A DNA stretch of 64,000 nt from Aureispira sp. CCB-QB1 (GTDB lineage Bacteria > Bacteroidota > Bacteroidia > Chitinophagales > Saprospiraceae): contig NZ_JHBV01000031.1 in the NCBI RefSeq assembly GCF_000724545.1, forward strand, positions 124,001-188,000, written 5' to 3'. The notes below the pieces were generated by a model. That model searched no databases. It was given only the letters and a program-made list of their open reading frames with translations, and was not told the origin of the DNA. The number at the start of each line of letters is the position of its first letter. Positions within the stretch are counted from its first letter, which is position 1. This document shows positions 1-8,437 of this stretch, one piece after another. The translations under genes were made by a program, and so were the position numbers.

Positions 1-1
1 A

Positions 2-304
2 AAACTAGGTCCTAGTTCTGGGGAAGGTCCCAAGGAAACAGATATAGAAGAAGGTTTTTTTAAATTGCGTATTGTTGGAGAGGACAATCAAGGTCATCGT
101 GCGATGATGACTCTGAAATACAATGGTGACGCAGGGAATAAGGCTACGATTTGTTTTTTGTGTGAATCGGCTCTAGCCTTGTCCTTAGATATAGAGCGAT
201 TGCCTAATTATAGTGGCTTTTTAACCCCAACCATAGCATTTGATAGTATTTTGCTAGAGCGGTTGATTGCTGCTGGATTGGAAATTAGCTGTGAGACAAT
301 TTAA
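2..304 (+). CDS. C-terminal part of a saccharopine dehydrogenase-like (trans-acting enoyl reductase-type) protein, 5' end outside the window
   Basis: The reading frame is open from the first bases of the window to a TAA at 302-304, so this is the 3' end of a longer gene. The last 100 residues contain a GP(S)xxE...GFFKLR stretch followed by VGEDNQGH, a CESALALS helix and a terminal SGFLTPTIAFDSILLERL segment. This is the usual C-terminal signature of the saccharopine-dehydrogenase-like oxidoreductases annotated as trans-acting enoyl reductases, in which the LTP..A.G..L..RL segment closes the protein. The Rossmann domain that would confirm the family lies outside the window. An internal TTG at 65 could be taken as a start, but the homologous-looking sequence continues upstream of it. 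The Nramp-related gene follows after 8 bp, so the two are probably co-transcribed. Confidence 0.65.
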   Translation, partial: KLGPSSGEGPKETDIEEGFFKLRIVGEDNQGHRAMMTLKYNGDAGNKATICFLCESALALSLDIERLPNYSGFLTPTIAFDSILLERLIAAGLEISCETI

Positions 305-312
305 GAAGTGCA

Positions 313-1650
313 ATGAGGGTGAAAAATTTATTACAATCTTTAGGTCCAGGCTTGCTATTTGCAGGCGCAGCGGTTGGCGTTTCTCATTTGGTGTATTCTA
401 CTAGGGCAGGAGCTAACTATGGCTTTGGATTGATTTGGCTAGTTTTGGTTGCCAATTTATTTAAATATCCTTTTTTTGAGTTTGGACCAAGGTATGCGAC
501 TGCTACGGGAGAGAGTTTGTTAAAAGGTTACCAGCGATTAGGAAATTGGGTTTTGGTAATTTTTGTATTAATTACTTTAGGGACAATGTTTACCGTTCAG
601 GCTGCGGTAACTATTGTAACTGCAAGTCTAGCTGCACACTTGTTTGGAGGAGGAAGTTTAATGTTATGGGTAGGAGGCTTATTGCTGATTTGCTCGACCT
701 TATTACTAATAGGGCGGTATAATTTGTTGGATAACTTGATGAAAATAATTATTACAACCCTCACACTACTTACCCTAATAACCGTATTTATTGCCTTTTA
801 TAACAGGCAACATCCGATTGACTGGACGCAACAATTTCCAATAGAAGGAATAGGCTTGACGTTTGTAATTGCGTTTATGGGATGGATGCCAGCCCCAATG
901 GATTTGTCTGTGTGGCACTCTTTATGGGCATTAGAAAAGCGAAAAAGTGCCAGCAACGGTTTTGACTTAAAAAAATCCCTTTTTGATTTTAATGTAGGTT
1001 ATATAGGCACAACTGTCCTAGCATTTTTCTTTGTGGCATTAGGTGCTTTGGTGATGTATCGATCAGGAACAGAATTTTCTCCTAAGGGCGCTGTTTTTGC
1101 CAAACAACTCATTGATTTATACGTAACAACTTTAGGAAGTGGGGTTGGACTTTTTATAGGAATAGCAGCTTTTATTACCATGTTTAGTACAACGATTACT
1201 TGTTTAGATGCTTTGCCACGATCAATGGCAAGAGCACATAGTCTCTTAGCCAATACAACCTCAACATTGAAAATAGAAAAAGCAACTGCTGCATCTTCAA
1301 TAGAGGTGATCGACACAATCCTAGATAATGAAACAGGAAGCTCAGAAGCCACTCCAACACAAAATATATTGGAGACTCCTAGGAGATATTATCTAGGTTG
1401 GCTCTTGGTTTTGGTTCTAGGGTCTTTGGTTATTTTGAATGTATTTTTGACCAATATGGCAGCTTTTTTAATGGTTGCGACTACCTTATCTTTTTTGACA
1501 GCCCCCTTTTTTGCTATTGTCAACTACCTACTAGTATTTCGTTATCTACCTAAAACAGAGCAACCTTCTATAGGCATAAAAGTATTGAGTTGGTTAGGAA
1601 TTGCGTATTTATTCGTATTTTGTGCTATCTATATTTGGAGTTTGTTGTAA
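313..1650 (+). CDS. Divergent Nramp-family membrane transporter lacking the canonical metal-binding motif
   Basis: A 445-residue polytopic membrane protein with about 11 hydrophobic segments. The N-terminus (GPGLLFAGAAVG...RAGANYGFGL) aligns with Nramp/MntH transmembrane helix 1, and the segment around residue 195 (FMGWMPAPMDLSVWHSLW) aligns with helix 6. In true Nramp manganese/iron transporters helix 1 carries DPGN and helix 6 carries an A/M-P-H motif. Here the DPGN position reads GVSH (residues 22-25) and the helix 6 motif reads MPAPMD, so the metal-coordinating Asp and Asn are missing. A hydrophilic loop rich in Ser, Thr and Glu (about residues 310-355) precedes the last helices. The fold is Nramp (APC superfamily), but the substrate cannot be inferred and may not be a transition metal. 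It lies 8 bp after the upstream partial gene. Confidence 0.8.
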   Translation: MRVKNLLQSLGPGLLFAGAAVGVSHLVYSTRAGANYGFGLIWLVLVANLFKYPFFEFGPRYATATGESLLKGYQRLGNWVLVIFVLITLGTMFTVQAAVTIVTASLAAHLFGGGSLMLWVGGLLLICSTLLLIGRYNLLDNLMKIIITTLTLLTLITVFIAFYNRQHPIDWTQQFPIEGIGLTFVIAFMGWMPAPMDLSVWHSLWALEKRKSASNGFDLKKSLFDFNVGYIGTTVLAFFFVALGALVMYRSGTEFSPKGAVFAKQLIDLYVTTLGSGVGLFIGIAAFITMFSTTITCLDALPRSMARAHSLLANTTSTLKIEKATAASSIEVIDTILDNETGSSEATPTQNILETPRRYYLGWLLVLVLGSLVILNVFLTNMAAFLMVATTLSFLTAPFFAIVNYLLVFRYLPKTEQPSIGIKVLSWLGIAYLFVFCAIYIWSLL

Positions 1651-1686
1651 AACTTCAGAAATAACTTCATTGAAGCTGTGTTGTCC

Positions 1687-2922
1687 ATGAAACGATTTGT
1701 TTATATATTGATATTTTTGTTGGGAATAATTGATTTGTATGGTCAGTCTCGAACAGACCTCGAAAAGAAACGCCAATCTGTTAATCAACAAATTGATAAA
1801 ACAAATCGCCTGTTAAATCAAACTGCTAACAATAAAAAAGCAACCTTTAAGAAACTAAACGCTTTAGAAGAGCAAATAGGAACACGAGAAGCCTTTATTC
1901 AAGAAGTTTCTTATCGAGTGGCATTCTTGGATACCATGATTGATCGCAAAATGACTGTTGTAGAGGAACTAGATCATGATTTGGAGGTGCTAAAAGAAAA
2001 CTATAAAAAACTTATTCGCCAGTTATATCGTTATAAAATTAGTAAGAATATAATCGCATTTTTTTTGTCTGCGAAAAGTTTTAATCAAGCTTATCAACGT
2101 TGGATTTATGTGCAGCGACTAGAGCGATACCGAAGTGTTCAAGCAACCTTTATAAAAAAAGTACAAGCTGATTTAGGACAACGAATCAATCAATTAGAGA
2201 CTCAAAAAGCAGAGAAAAATGAGTTGTTGCAAAAAGAATTAGAACAAAAGGAACTGCTTCATCAAGAAAAAAGAAATAAGGCTTATCTAATTACCAAACT
2301 AAAAAAACAAGAAGGAAAGCTCCGTGCCGATCTAAAACGAAAGAAACGTTATAAAACACAATTGAGTAAGAAAATAGAAAAGGCAATTCTTCAACAAATT
2401 GCTGCGGCTAAAGAAGCAGCTAGGAAGTACAAACAAAACAAGACCTTGGCAAATGCCAAAACTTCTAAAACTCCTATTCTAAAACCAAATCATATAGAAA
2501 GTGCAGCCAGCAAAGTTTTTGCTCAACAAAAAGGCAAACTAATGTGGCCTATTTATCAAGGCAAAATTATTGGTTATTATGGACAACATCAACATCCTGT
2601 TTTTCAAGATGTTTTGATCAATAATAATGGGGTAGACATAGAAGGGCAATACAATTCTGTGGTTCGAAATGTGCACGAGGGACAAGTGGTTAGCATCTTT
2701 ACTATTCCTGGATACCAAAATGCTGTCATGGTCAAACATGGGGATTATTATACTGCATATTCCAATGTTGCAAAAGTATACGTCAAACAAGGGCAGTACT
2801 TAAAAAAAGGAGGGCAAATTGGGACAATTGGTCGAAATAGTAATGGCAAAGGGCATTTACTACACTTTGAAATTTGGCACAATAAATACAAAGAAAATCC
2901 AATGAAGTGGCTTAAGAAATAG
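1687..2922 (+). CDS. EnvC-like murein hydrolase activator: coiled coil plus degenerate LytM (M23) domain
   Basis: A secreted periplasmic protein of about 411 residues. The ATG at 1687 starts a good signal peptide (MKRFVYILIFLLGI...YGQ); a GTG at 1678 is in frame but less likely. Mature residues 20-250 are Lys/Glu/Gln-rich and heptad-like, a long coiled coil as in EnvC. The C-terminal 130 residues are a LytM/M23 fold (QGKIIGYYGQHQHP, GVDIEG, GQVVSIF..PGY.NAVMVKHGDYYTAYSN, KGGQIGTIG, LLHFEIW). Two of the zinc ligands of active LytM enzymes are replaced: the HxG(I/V)D motif reads NNGVD, and the HLHFE motif reads LLHFE. As in E. coli EnvC this predicts no hydrolase activity but activation of an N-acetylmuramoyl-L-alanine amidase during cell separation. 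It follows the Nramp-like gene by 36 bp. Confidence 0.85.
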   Translation: MKRFVYILIFLLGIIDLYGQSRTDLEKKRQSVNQQIDKTNRLLNQTANNKKATFKKLNALEEQIGTREAFIQEVSYRVAFLDTMIDRKMTVVEELDHDLEVLKENYKKLIRQLYRYKISKNIIAFFLSAKSFNQAYQRWIYVQRLERYRSVQATFIKKVQADLGQRINQLETQKAEKNELLQKELEQKELLHQEKRNKAYLITKLKKQEGKLRADLKRKKRYKTQLSKKIEKAILQQIAAAKEAARKYKQNKTLANAKTSKTPILKPNHIESAASKVFAQQKGKLMWPIYQGKIIGYYGQHQHPVFQDVLINNNGVDIEGQYNSVVRNVHEGQVVSIFTIPGYQNAVMVKHGDYYTAYSNVAKVYVKQGQYLKKGGQIGTIGRNSNGKGHLLHFEIWHNKYKENPMKWLKK

Positions 2923-3051
2923 GTGTAAGTGTTGTTTTTGGGACGATAAGTATTGGTAAGAAGAATAGTAGAAATGAATAAGGTAATCCTATCTTAGGTT
3001 ATGTACGAGTACTATCAATTTAATATTTCGTTGATTTTGGACAAAAAAAAT

Positions 3052-3091
3052 GGGTAGAAGCGGTAGGCTCCCCATTGCCCACATTCTACCC
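3052..3091. terminator. Hairpin between convergent genes, probable bidirectional terminator
   Basis: GGGTAGAA (3052-3059) is exactly complementary to TTCTACCC (3084-3091). The stem is 8 bp with a 24-nt loop, preceded on the plus strand by a run of eight A (a U tract for leftward transcripts). It lies between the ends of the EnvC-like gene and the convergent SGNH gene. The U tract favours termination of the leftward transcript; the loop is rather long. Confidence 0.45.
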
Positions 3092-3102
3092 TAAATGAAC
3101 CC

Positions 3103-4377
3103 CTATTGTAATACAAGTTTTTTCGATATCCATTGACTAGAGTTTAATTTGAGTTGTATGTAATAAACCCCTCTAGTGTATGTATCCAAATTTATAACAT
3201 TTTTTTGATTATTCAAATTTTTTCGAGAAAAAACTTCTAATCCAAGTGAATTTATTATATTAATTTCTTTAATGGATTCCTTGCAACTTATTGTTATATA
3301 GTCACTTGAGGGGTTGGGGTATATGTGCACATTTTTTTCAATTTTTTTAAATTGCTTTAGATTCGTAGGGATGCTAATGACAATGTTTTGTGTCGTAGTA
3401 TCAGAATTACCACAACTATCGCTAGCAATTAAGGTAACAGAATAGGTGCCTGTTGTATCGAAAATATGTAGGGGATTGGTCAAGGTTGAGATAGGAGTTC
3501 CATCACCAAAATCCCAAAAGAAGTTGTTTGAATAACTACTGTTATTAGTAAAACTTGCAGAATCTAAGTTTACATTAGTGCTGAAGTTTGCCTGAACATC
3601 ATAAGTTCCTATGGACCAATTAGCTAAACTGTCAAGGACAACCATCGCTGCAATTCGCTGCAAAGCTTGTGCGTCAGAGGCCGATAAATTGCCATAGAAA
3701 TTTAATCCGACAGGACTTTTTCTAAATAATGTAGCGTAAAAAGTACAGGCTGCTAAGTAAGAACCAGCATAAGAGGGATGGCTTTGGTCTGGATTGTAGA
3801 GTTCCATTGTAGGAAAACTATCTCGAACTACTTTCCATGCTGCTCCAACAGGAGAGCAAATTCCTTGATTTTGGTTCGTCATTAATAAATAACTACTCCT
3901 TAATCTACTTTGCATGCCATCATAGGTACATACAGGCGGATAAAATTGGCAATTGTTCTGATCTCCATTCTTGCGCCCCCAAGTCATATAAAAGACGGTT
4001 TCTGCACAAGGGTTATGAGCAACAATACTATCGTTTAATTGCGCAGCATAAGGTAATACATCTGTTGCTACTTGAGCTGGTGAGAAGGAAGGTTTTTGGC
4101 TTTGTTCTTGAATAATCACATAGTCCCAATTCCCCTGTCGAATGCCATTCATTGTGTTGTTATTGGTAACATGTTGTACTAGTTGTGCTCCTCCAGGAGT
4201 GTTAGAGGCGTGTATCAATGTATCTCCATTTGCATTGGCTAGGCGATTAATAATTTCAGGCATTGTATTAAAGTAAGTATAACTATTGCCTATAAAGAAT
4301 GCTCGTTTGGTGACTTGTCCGTAAATTCCAATACTCCAACCTGATAAAAATAATAAAAGGGTAAAAAATCGATTCAT
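3103..4377 (-). CDS. Secreted SGNH-type (DUF4886) hydrolase with PKD domain and T9SS type A tail
   Basis: About 424 residues from the ATG at 4377, which starts a signal peptide (MNRFFTLLLFLSGWSIGIYGQ); the frame stays open upstream but without a credible start. The catalytic part begins FFIGNSYTYFNTMPE, which fits the DUF4886 SGNH family (Ser nucleophile in GNSYT). It ends with the DQSHPSYAGSYLAA block carrying the Asp-x-x-His pair. A single PKD domain follows (FFWDFGDG...HIFDTTGTYSVTLIA), then a type A sorting domain (HIYPNPSSDYITI ... GVYYIQLKL). The protein is therefore predicted to cross the outer membrane by the type IX system as a cell-surface or released esterase-like enzyme. The substrate is unknown. 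It is convergent with the EnvC-like gene and stands alone. Confidence 0.8.
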   Translation of the reverse strand: MNRFFTLLLFLSGWSIGIYGQVTKRAFFIGNSYTYFNTMPEIINRLANANGDTLIHASNTPGGAQLVQHVTNNNTMNGIRQGNWDYVIIQEQSQKPSFSPAQVATDVLPYAAQLNDSIVAHNPCAETVFYMTWGRKNGDQNNCQFYPPVCTYDGMQSRLRSSYLLMTNQNQGICSPVGAAWKVVRDSFPTMELYNPDQSHPSYAGSYLAACTFYATLFRKSPVGLNFYGNLSASDAQALQRIAAMVVLDSLANWSIGTYDVQANFSTNVNLDSASFTNNSSYSNNFFWDFGDGTPISTLTNPLHIFDTTGTYSVTLIASDSCGNSDTTTQNIVISIPTNLKQFKKIEKNVHIYPNPSSDYITISCKESIKEINIINSLGLEVFSRKNLNNQKNVINLDTYTRGVYYIQLKLNSSQWISKKLVLQ

Positions 4378-4552
4378 AAATGTGCTTTTTTGTTTTAAAG
4401 TCAATACTTGATGGTAAATTATTTTACTATAATACGCTATTATAAACCGACTTTCAATACAAATTTTAATGCTTTTGGATGATTGTAATTTGGGGTAAGG
4501 GTAGATTAATTCTTTTTTTTTCAAAAAAAATAAAAAGCTTGTTCTTAGAATT

Positions 4553-4582
4553 TTGAGGATGAAAAAAATGTTCTTATCTTTA
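4553..4582 (+). promoter_or_regulatory. Bacteroidota-type promoter for tRNA-Val
   Basis: TTG at 4553-4555 and TATCTTTA at 4575-4582 are 19 bp apart. They resemble the Bacteroidota -33 (TTTG) and -7 (TAnnTTTG) elements, with one mismatch in the last base of the -7 box. The -7 box ends 13 bp before the tRNA 5' end. The assignment rests on motif and position only. Confidence 0.45.
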
Positions 4583-4595
4583 GGAACTCAAAATA

Positions 4596-4670
4596 CCGAG
4601 CGTAGCTCAGTTGGTTTAGAGCACTACCTTGACAGGGTAGGGGTCACTGGTTCGAATCCAGTCGTTTGGA
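4596..4670 (+). tRNA. tRNA-Val (anticodon GAC)
   Basis: A full cloverleaf can be folded. The acceptor arm CCGAGCG pairs with CGTTTGG using two G-U pairs. The D arm is GCTC...GAGC around AGTTGGTTTA. The anticodon stem CTACC/GGTAG encloses the loop TTGACAG, with anticodon GAC at 4631-4633. The variable loop is short, and the T arm is ACTGG-TTCGAAT-CCAGT. The discriminator is A at 4670 and CCA is not encoded, so it must be added enzymatically. GAC reads the valine codons GUC and GUU. Confidence 0.93.
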
Positions 4671-4680
4671 CAGCTTTCTT

Positions 4681-4728
4681 AACGGATGTAAATTATTGAT
4701 TACCAATAGATTGCATCCGTTATTTTTT
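4681..4728 (+). terminator. Rho-independent terminator of tRNA-Val
   Basis: AACGGATGTAA (4681-4691) pairs with TTGCATCCGTT (4711-4721) with one G-U pair, and ATTTTTTG follows. It starts 10 bp after the tRNA 3' end. Confidence 0.8.
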
Positions 4729-4924
4729 GCAACACTATCCAATCTTAATTGTTTATTTTGCTTCACAGCTCTGTGAACGCTTTCCAATAAAATATTACAT
4801 AAATCATAAAAAGTGGATAGTAGAAAGTTCGCCTTGATCGTAATATTTTCAAAAATACTTTCTTTTCTGCAAGAGCGTAGTTAAATTTAAGATTCAAACA
4901 ACGACTAATAGCTAAGCATACTAT
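4729..4924. other. Intergenic region upstream of the RecB-like helicase gene
   Basis: AT-rich DNA without a convincing gene. It should hold the promoter of the downstream helicase gene; no promoter motif is strong enough to call. Confidence 0.4.
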
Positions 4925-7900
4925 ATGAATTTGAAAATAATATCTGCGGGAGCAGGGAGTGGTAAAACATACAGTTTGACAGAAGAAATGGCTAGTTTGC
5001 TTGCTCCTAAAGATGGCAAGCCTGCGGCTGTGCGAGCGTCAGGAATTATTGCAACGACCTTTACAAATAAAGCAGCCGCAGAATTGAAGGAGCGGGTGCG
5101 AATCAAGCTTTTGGAAAAAGGCTTGACGCAAGAAGCGGATGAATTGGGAAATGCAATGATTGGGACAGTTCACTCAATTGGTGTGCAACTGTTGAAACGG
5201 TTTTCTTTTGAAGCAGGAGTTTCCCCAGAAGTAGATATTGTCGCTGATAGCGACCAGCAAACGATTTTTAACCGAGCCTTATCGACTGTTATTCCTTTGG
5301 ATTTGGTTCTCGAAATGGAGCAGCTAAGTGAGCAGTTGGGGTTTTATAAAAGCCTATTTTCTAAAAAAGACTGGAGGGGAGATTTAAAGCAATTGACAGA
5401 TATTGCACGTTCCAATAACTTTGAAGCAGATATTTTATTAGAAAGCAAAGCTTATTCTCTAAAAACTTATTTTGAGCTGTTGCCCCCACCTTCTAAGAAG
5501 AGTGGGGCATCGTTGAATGCCGAATTAATGGGGCATTTAGAGCGAACGTTAACAGCACTAGAAGGAAATGAAGATGGTACAAAGGGGAAAGAGACATTGA
5601 TGGGGAGCCTTCGTTCCATGAAAACGACACTCAAAAATAGAGGATTTATTAATTGGTACGATTGGGCGAGACTAACAAAGTTGAAGGTGCCTAAAAAGAG
5701 CCGAGATGATATGTTTGATTTGATGGAGTTTGCCAAATGTCACGACCAGCATCCCGACTTTCACGAACAGATTGAACGGTATATTGGGCATATTTTTGAT
5801 ACTGCTATTGCTGCTTTAGAGGAATACGAAACCTACAAGAAAGCGCGCGGATTGATTGATTATATAGATATGGAGGTGTTGATTCTGAAGTTGTTAGAGA
5901 ATGAGATGGTACAAGAGGTGTTAAAGGATGAGATTGATTTGTTGTTGGTGGATGAATTTCAAGATACAAACCCCATACAGTTAAAAATATTTTTAAAATT
6001 GACCAACATAGCCAATCAATCGATTTGGGTAGGAGACCCTAAGCAGTCAATCTATGGTTTTCGAGGGGCGGCACCCGATTTGATGAAGGCGGTAATGGAT
6101 AGTACAGAGAATATTGCTAATTTGCCTAATTCGTGGCGTTCTCGACAAGATTTGGTACACTTGTGCAATGGGTTATTTGTTAAGGCTTTTTCTCCTGAGA
6201 TGCCTGTAGAGCGTATTGCTCTAGATACAGCACCACCCTTTGTTAAGGAAAATGAGTCGGAAGATTTGGAATTAGCGACACATCATTGGCATTTTAAGTT
6301 TGAAGGGAATCGAGCACCTGCTAAGCCGTGGTTTGAGCAGTGTATTGCTCGCAATATTGCTGTAATGCTTTCTGAAAATTGGAAGGTGCGAATCAAAGGA
6401 ACAAATGAAGTCCGTTCTATCCAACCAGGCGATGTAGCTGTATTGTGTCGATCAAATGCCGCTTGTCAAACAATGGCAGAGGCATTGCATAGGGAAGGAT
6501 TAAAAGCATCTATTTCTAGAAATGGTTTGTTGCAGACAGCAGAAGCTAGTCTCATTTTGGCTTGCTTGCGTTATATATTAAACAAACATGATGCATTGGC
6601 TGTAGCAGAAATTTTACTATTGGCACAAAAGCAGAACATCGAGGATATTATAGCGAATCGTTTGGAATACTTGGAAAAAATTAAGGTTGATCCAGATTAT
6701 ACGGAACGTTGGGGAAACGACAATGCTTACATTCAGCAATTGCGTACCTTACGGCATAAAAGTAAAGAATTGTCGGCAACGGAAATTTTAAATGGGGTGT
6801 TAGAAAAGTTGGATATACGCCGAACAGTGGCGGCTTGGAGCAATGAACAACAACGACTGGATAATATCGATGCGCTTCGAAAATTAGCTTTAGATTATGA
6901 AGAAACCTGCAATCGACTCAACTCTGCTGCAACACTTGGAGGTTTTTTGTTGTGGTTGGATGAATTGGCTAGTGAAGGACTTGACGAACAGGGAAAAGGA
7001 GCGGGAACTAATGCTGTAAATGTGTTGACTTACCATAAAAGTAAAGGTTTGGAGTGGCCTTTTGTTGTTTGTCATGGCTTGCCTAATGATTTAAAAGATA
7101 GTCTTTGGGGAATTAGAATCGTTCGACAAACTCCCGAAATTGATATTAAAAATCCTTTAGCAAATCGCTTGTTGTGTTATTGGATTAACCCTTATTCTGA
7201 TCAAATCAAAGGAACTCGATTGATGGAAGTCATCGAATCACACGAAGCAAAAATAATTGCCCAAAAAGAGGCATTGGCAGAAGAAGCACGTTTGTTGTAT
7301 GTCGGTCTGACAAGGGCGCGAGACTATTTGATTTTTCCTACAATGCCTAAAAAACCGACAAAGTGGCTTAATCGAGTGTTTCATGATGGAAATGAGGCTA
7401 TTCCAAGTTTGGATATTAATAGTGAGAGTTTGTTGTGGTTGTGGAAAGATGAAGAGATTTCTATCCGAACGCAGGTATTTAACTATGAGAAAAATATGCC
7501 TACAACAGAGTTGCCTGTAACACCAATTGACTACTTGAGCCCTCATTTGGGGGAGCGAGAGTATCAGCCATTAGCAATGGATGCAGCTCAAAATATTTTT
7601 CCTTTTATAGAATATAAATTTGGTAAAGTGCAGCGATTTGCCAAACCGCTGATTTGGACGAATAAAGATTTGATTGACTTCTCAATGTTGCAACCCGTTG
7701 TTGGAACATATATTTTGGGAGATCAACCCAACTATTCAGACGCATCTACAAGAGAACAAATTGCCAATAACTTATTGGAGCAACATGATCTAGAAAATGA
7801 CCTATCGCCTAAAAGCCTTATGAAATTATCAGCGGCTTTTTACAATAAGGTCGCGCAGGATTTTAAGGTGCAAAAAATAGAGAAATATCGTCATTTTCGT

Positions 7901-8191
7901 TGGAGCTCGTTGGAGCGAAATTCTTACTTTGAAGGAGTGATAGATTGGGTGTTGTTAACTGAAAATAATAAACTGGTCTTGATGCAGCAGTTGACACAAG
8001 ATATAACAAAATTGAATCAAAATAAGGCTAAACTAAAGGAAGAAATTAGTTTGTTGAAAGCAGGAGCAGAAGCATTAAAAGAGTCTTATGATGTATCAGA
8101 AGTTATCTTATGTGTAGTGCATTCTATAGAAGGTGTTTGGACATCAGTAGAACTTAAAGAAGTGCCTAAACAATCAACCTTATTCTCATAA
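4925..8191 (+). CDS. RecB/AddA-like UvrD superfamily 1 helicase with degraded C-terminal nuclease
   Basis: A 1,088-residue protein with all superfamily 1A helicase motifs in order: Walker A SAGAGSGKTY (residues 7-16), Ia TTFTNKAAAELKERV (about 44), II LLVDEFQDTN (about 340), III WVGDPKQSIYGFRGA (about 366), IV NSWRSRQDL, V TYHKSKGLEWPFVV (about 700) and VI LLYVGLTRARDYL (about 790). The SAGAGSGKT start and the overall length match the RecB/AddA-type exonuclease helicases of Bacteroidota. In active AddA/RecB nucleases the C-terminus carries G-x-IDL followed by an acidic-x-Lys strand. Here the first part is visible (YFEGVIDWVLL, about residue 1002) but the following strand reads LVLMQQL with no Asp/Glu-x-Lys. 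The nuclease centre therefore looks inactive. No AddB-like partner gene is adjacent. The role is probably recombinational repair of double-strand ends. Confidence 0.85.
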   Translation: MNLKIISAGAGSGKTYSLTEEMASLLAPKDGKPAAVRASGIIATTFTNKAAAELKERVRIKLLEKGLTQEADELGNAMIGTVHSIGVQLLKRFSFEAGVSPEVDIVADSDQQTIFNRALSTVIPLDLVLEMEQLSEQLGFYKSLFSKKDWRGDLKQLTDIARSNNFEADILLESKAYSLKTYFELLPPPSKKSGASLNAELMGHLERTLTALEGNEDGTKGKETLMGSLRSMKTTLKNRGFINWYDWARLTKLKVPKKSRDDMFDLMEFAKCHDQHPDFHEQIERYIGHIFDTAIAALEEYETYKKARGLIDYIDMEVLILKLLENEMVQEVLKDEIDLLLVDEFQDTNPIQLKIFLKLTNIANQSIWVGDPKQSIYGFRGAAPDLMKAVMDSTENIANLPNSWRSRQDLVHLCNGLFVKAFSPEMPVERIALDTAPPFVKENESEDLELATHHWHFKFEGNRAPAKPWFEQCIARNIAVMLSENWKVRIKGTNEVRSIQPGDVAVLCRSNAACQTMAEALHREGLKASISRNGLLQTAEASLILACLRYILNKHDALAVAEILLLAQKQNIEDIIANRLEYLEKIKVDPDYTERWGNDNAYIQQLRTLRHKSKELSATEILNGVLEKLDIRRTVAAWSNEQQRLDNIDALRKLALDYEETCNRLNSAATLGGFLLWLDELASEGLDEQGKGAGTNAVNVLTYHKSKGLEWPFVVCHGLPNDLKDSLWGIRIVRQTPEIDIKNPLANRLLCYWINPYSDQIKGTRLMEVIESHEAKIIAQKEALAEEARLLYVGLTRARDYLIFPTMPKKPTKWLNRVFHDGNEAIPSLDINSESLLWLWKDEEISIRTQVFNYEKNMPTTELPVTPIDYLSPHLGEREYQPLAMDAAQNIFPFIEYKFGKVQRFAKPLIWTNKDLIDFSMLQPVVGTYILGDQPNYSDASTREQIANNLLEQHDLENDLSPKSLMKLSAAFYNKVAQDFKVQKIEKYRHFRWSSLERNSYFEGVIDWVLLTENNKLVLMQQLTQDITKLNQNKAKLKEEISLLKAGAEALKESYDVSEVILCVVHSIEGVWTSVELKEVPKQSTLFS

Positions 8192-8233
8192 TTAAATAAA
8201 AATAGAGTAACTTTTAGGAAAAGTGTAAGTTTT

Positions 8234-8362
8234 TGCGTATAAAATGCATCATCAAAAAACAGTGAAAAAAATAGTGTAAAAAACGAAAGTTATGCACTTT
8301 ATGTGGAATAACTCACAAAAATCATGTGGATAACTCTTTTTTTATGCACATTTTGTGTATAA
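8234..8362. other. Cluster of DnaA boxes, candidate replication origin or DnaA-binding regulatory locus
   Basis: Three exact matches to the DnaA box TTATNCACA lie within 38 bp: TGTGGATAA at 8325-8333 (reverse strand), TTATGCACA at 8342-8350 and TGTGTATAA at 8354-8362 (reverse strand). Two one-mismatch boxes lie just upstream: TGCGTATAA at 8234-8242 and TTATGCACT at 8290-8298. A TGTGGAATAA variant lies at about 8302. The boxes sit in a 246-bp AT-rich spacer between two convergent genes, so promoter elements would not be expected here. Whether this is oriC, a DnaA-titrating site or chance needs genome-wide data; see findings. Confidence 0.5.
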
Positions 8363-8437
8363 AGTAATACATTTGATAGAGGAAATCCACTTTTTGCTCT
8401 TTTTGTTGACAAAATTTCAGGTCTTGCCAAGATGTCG

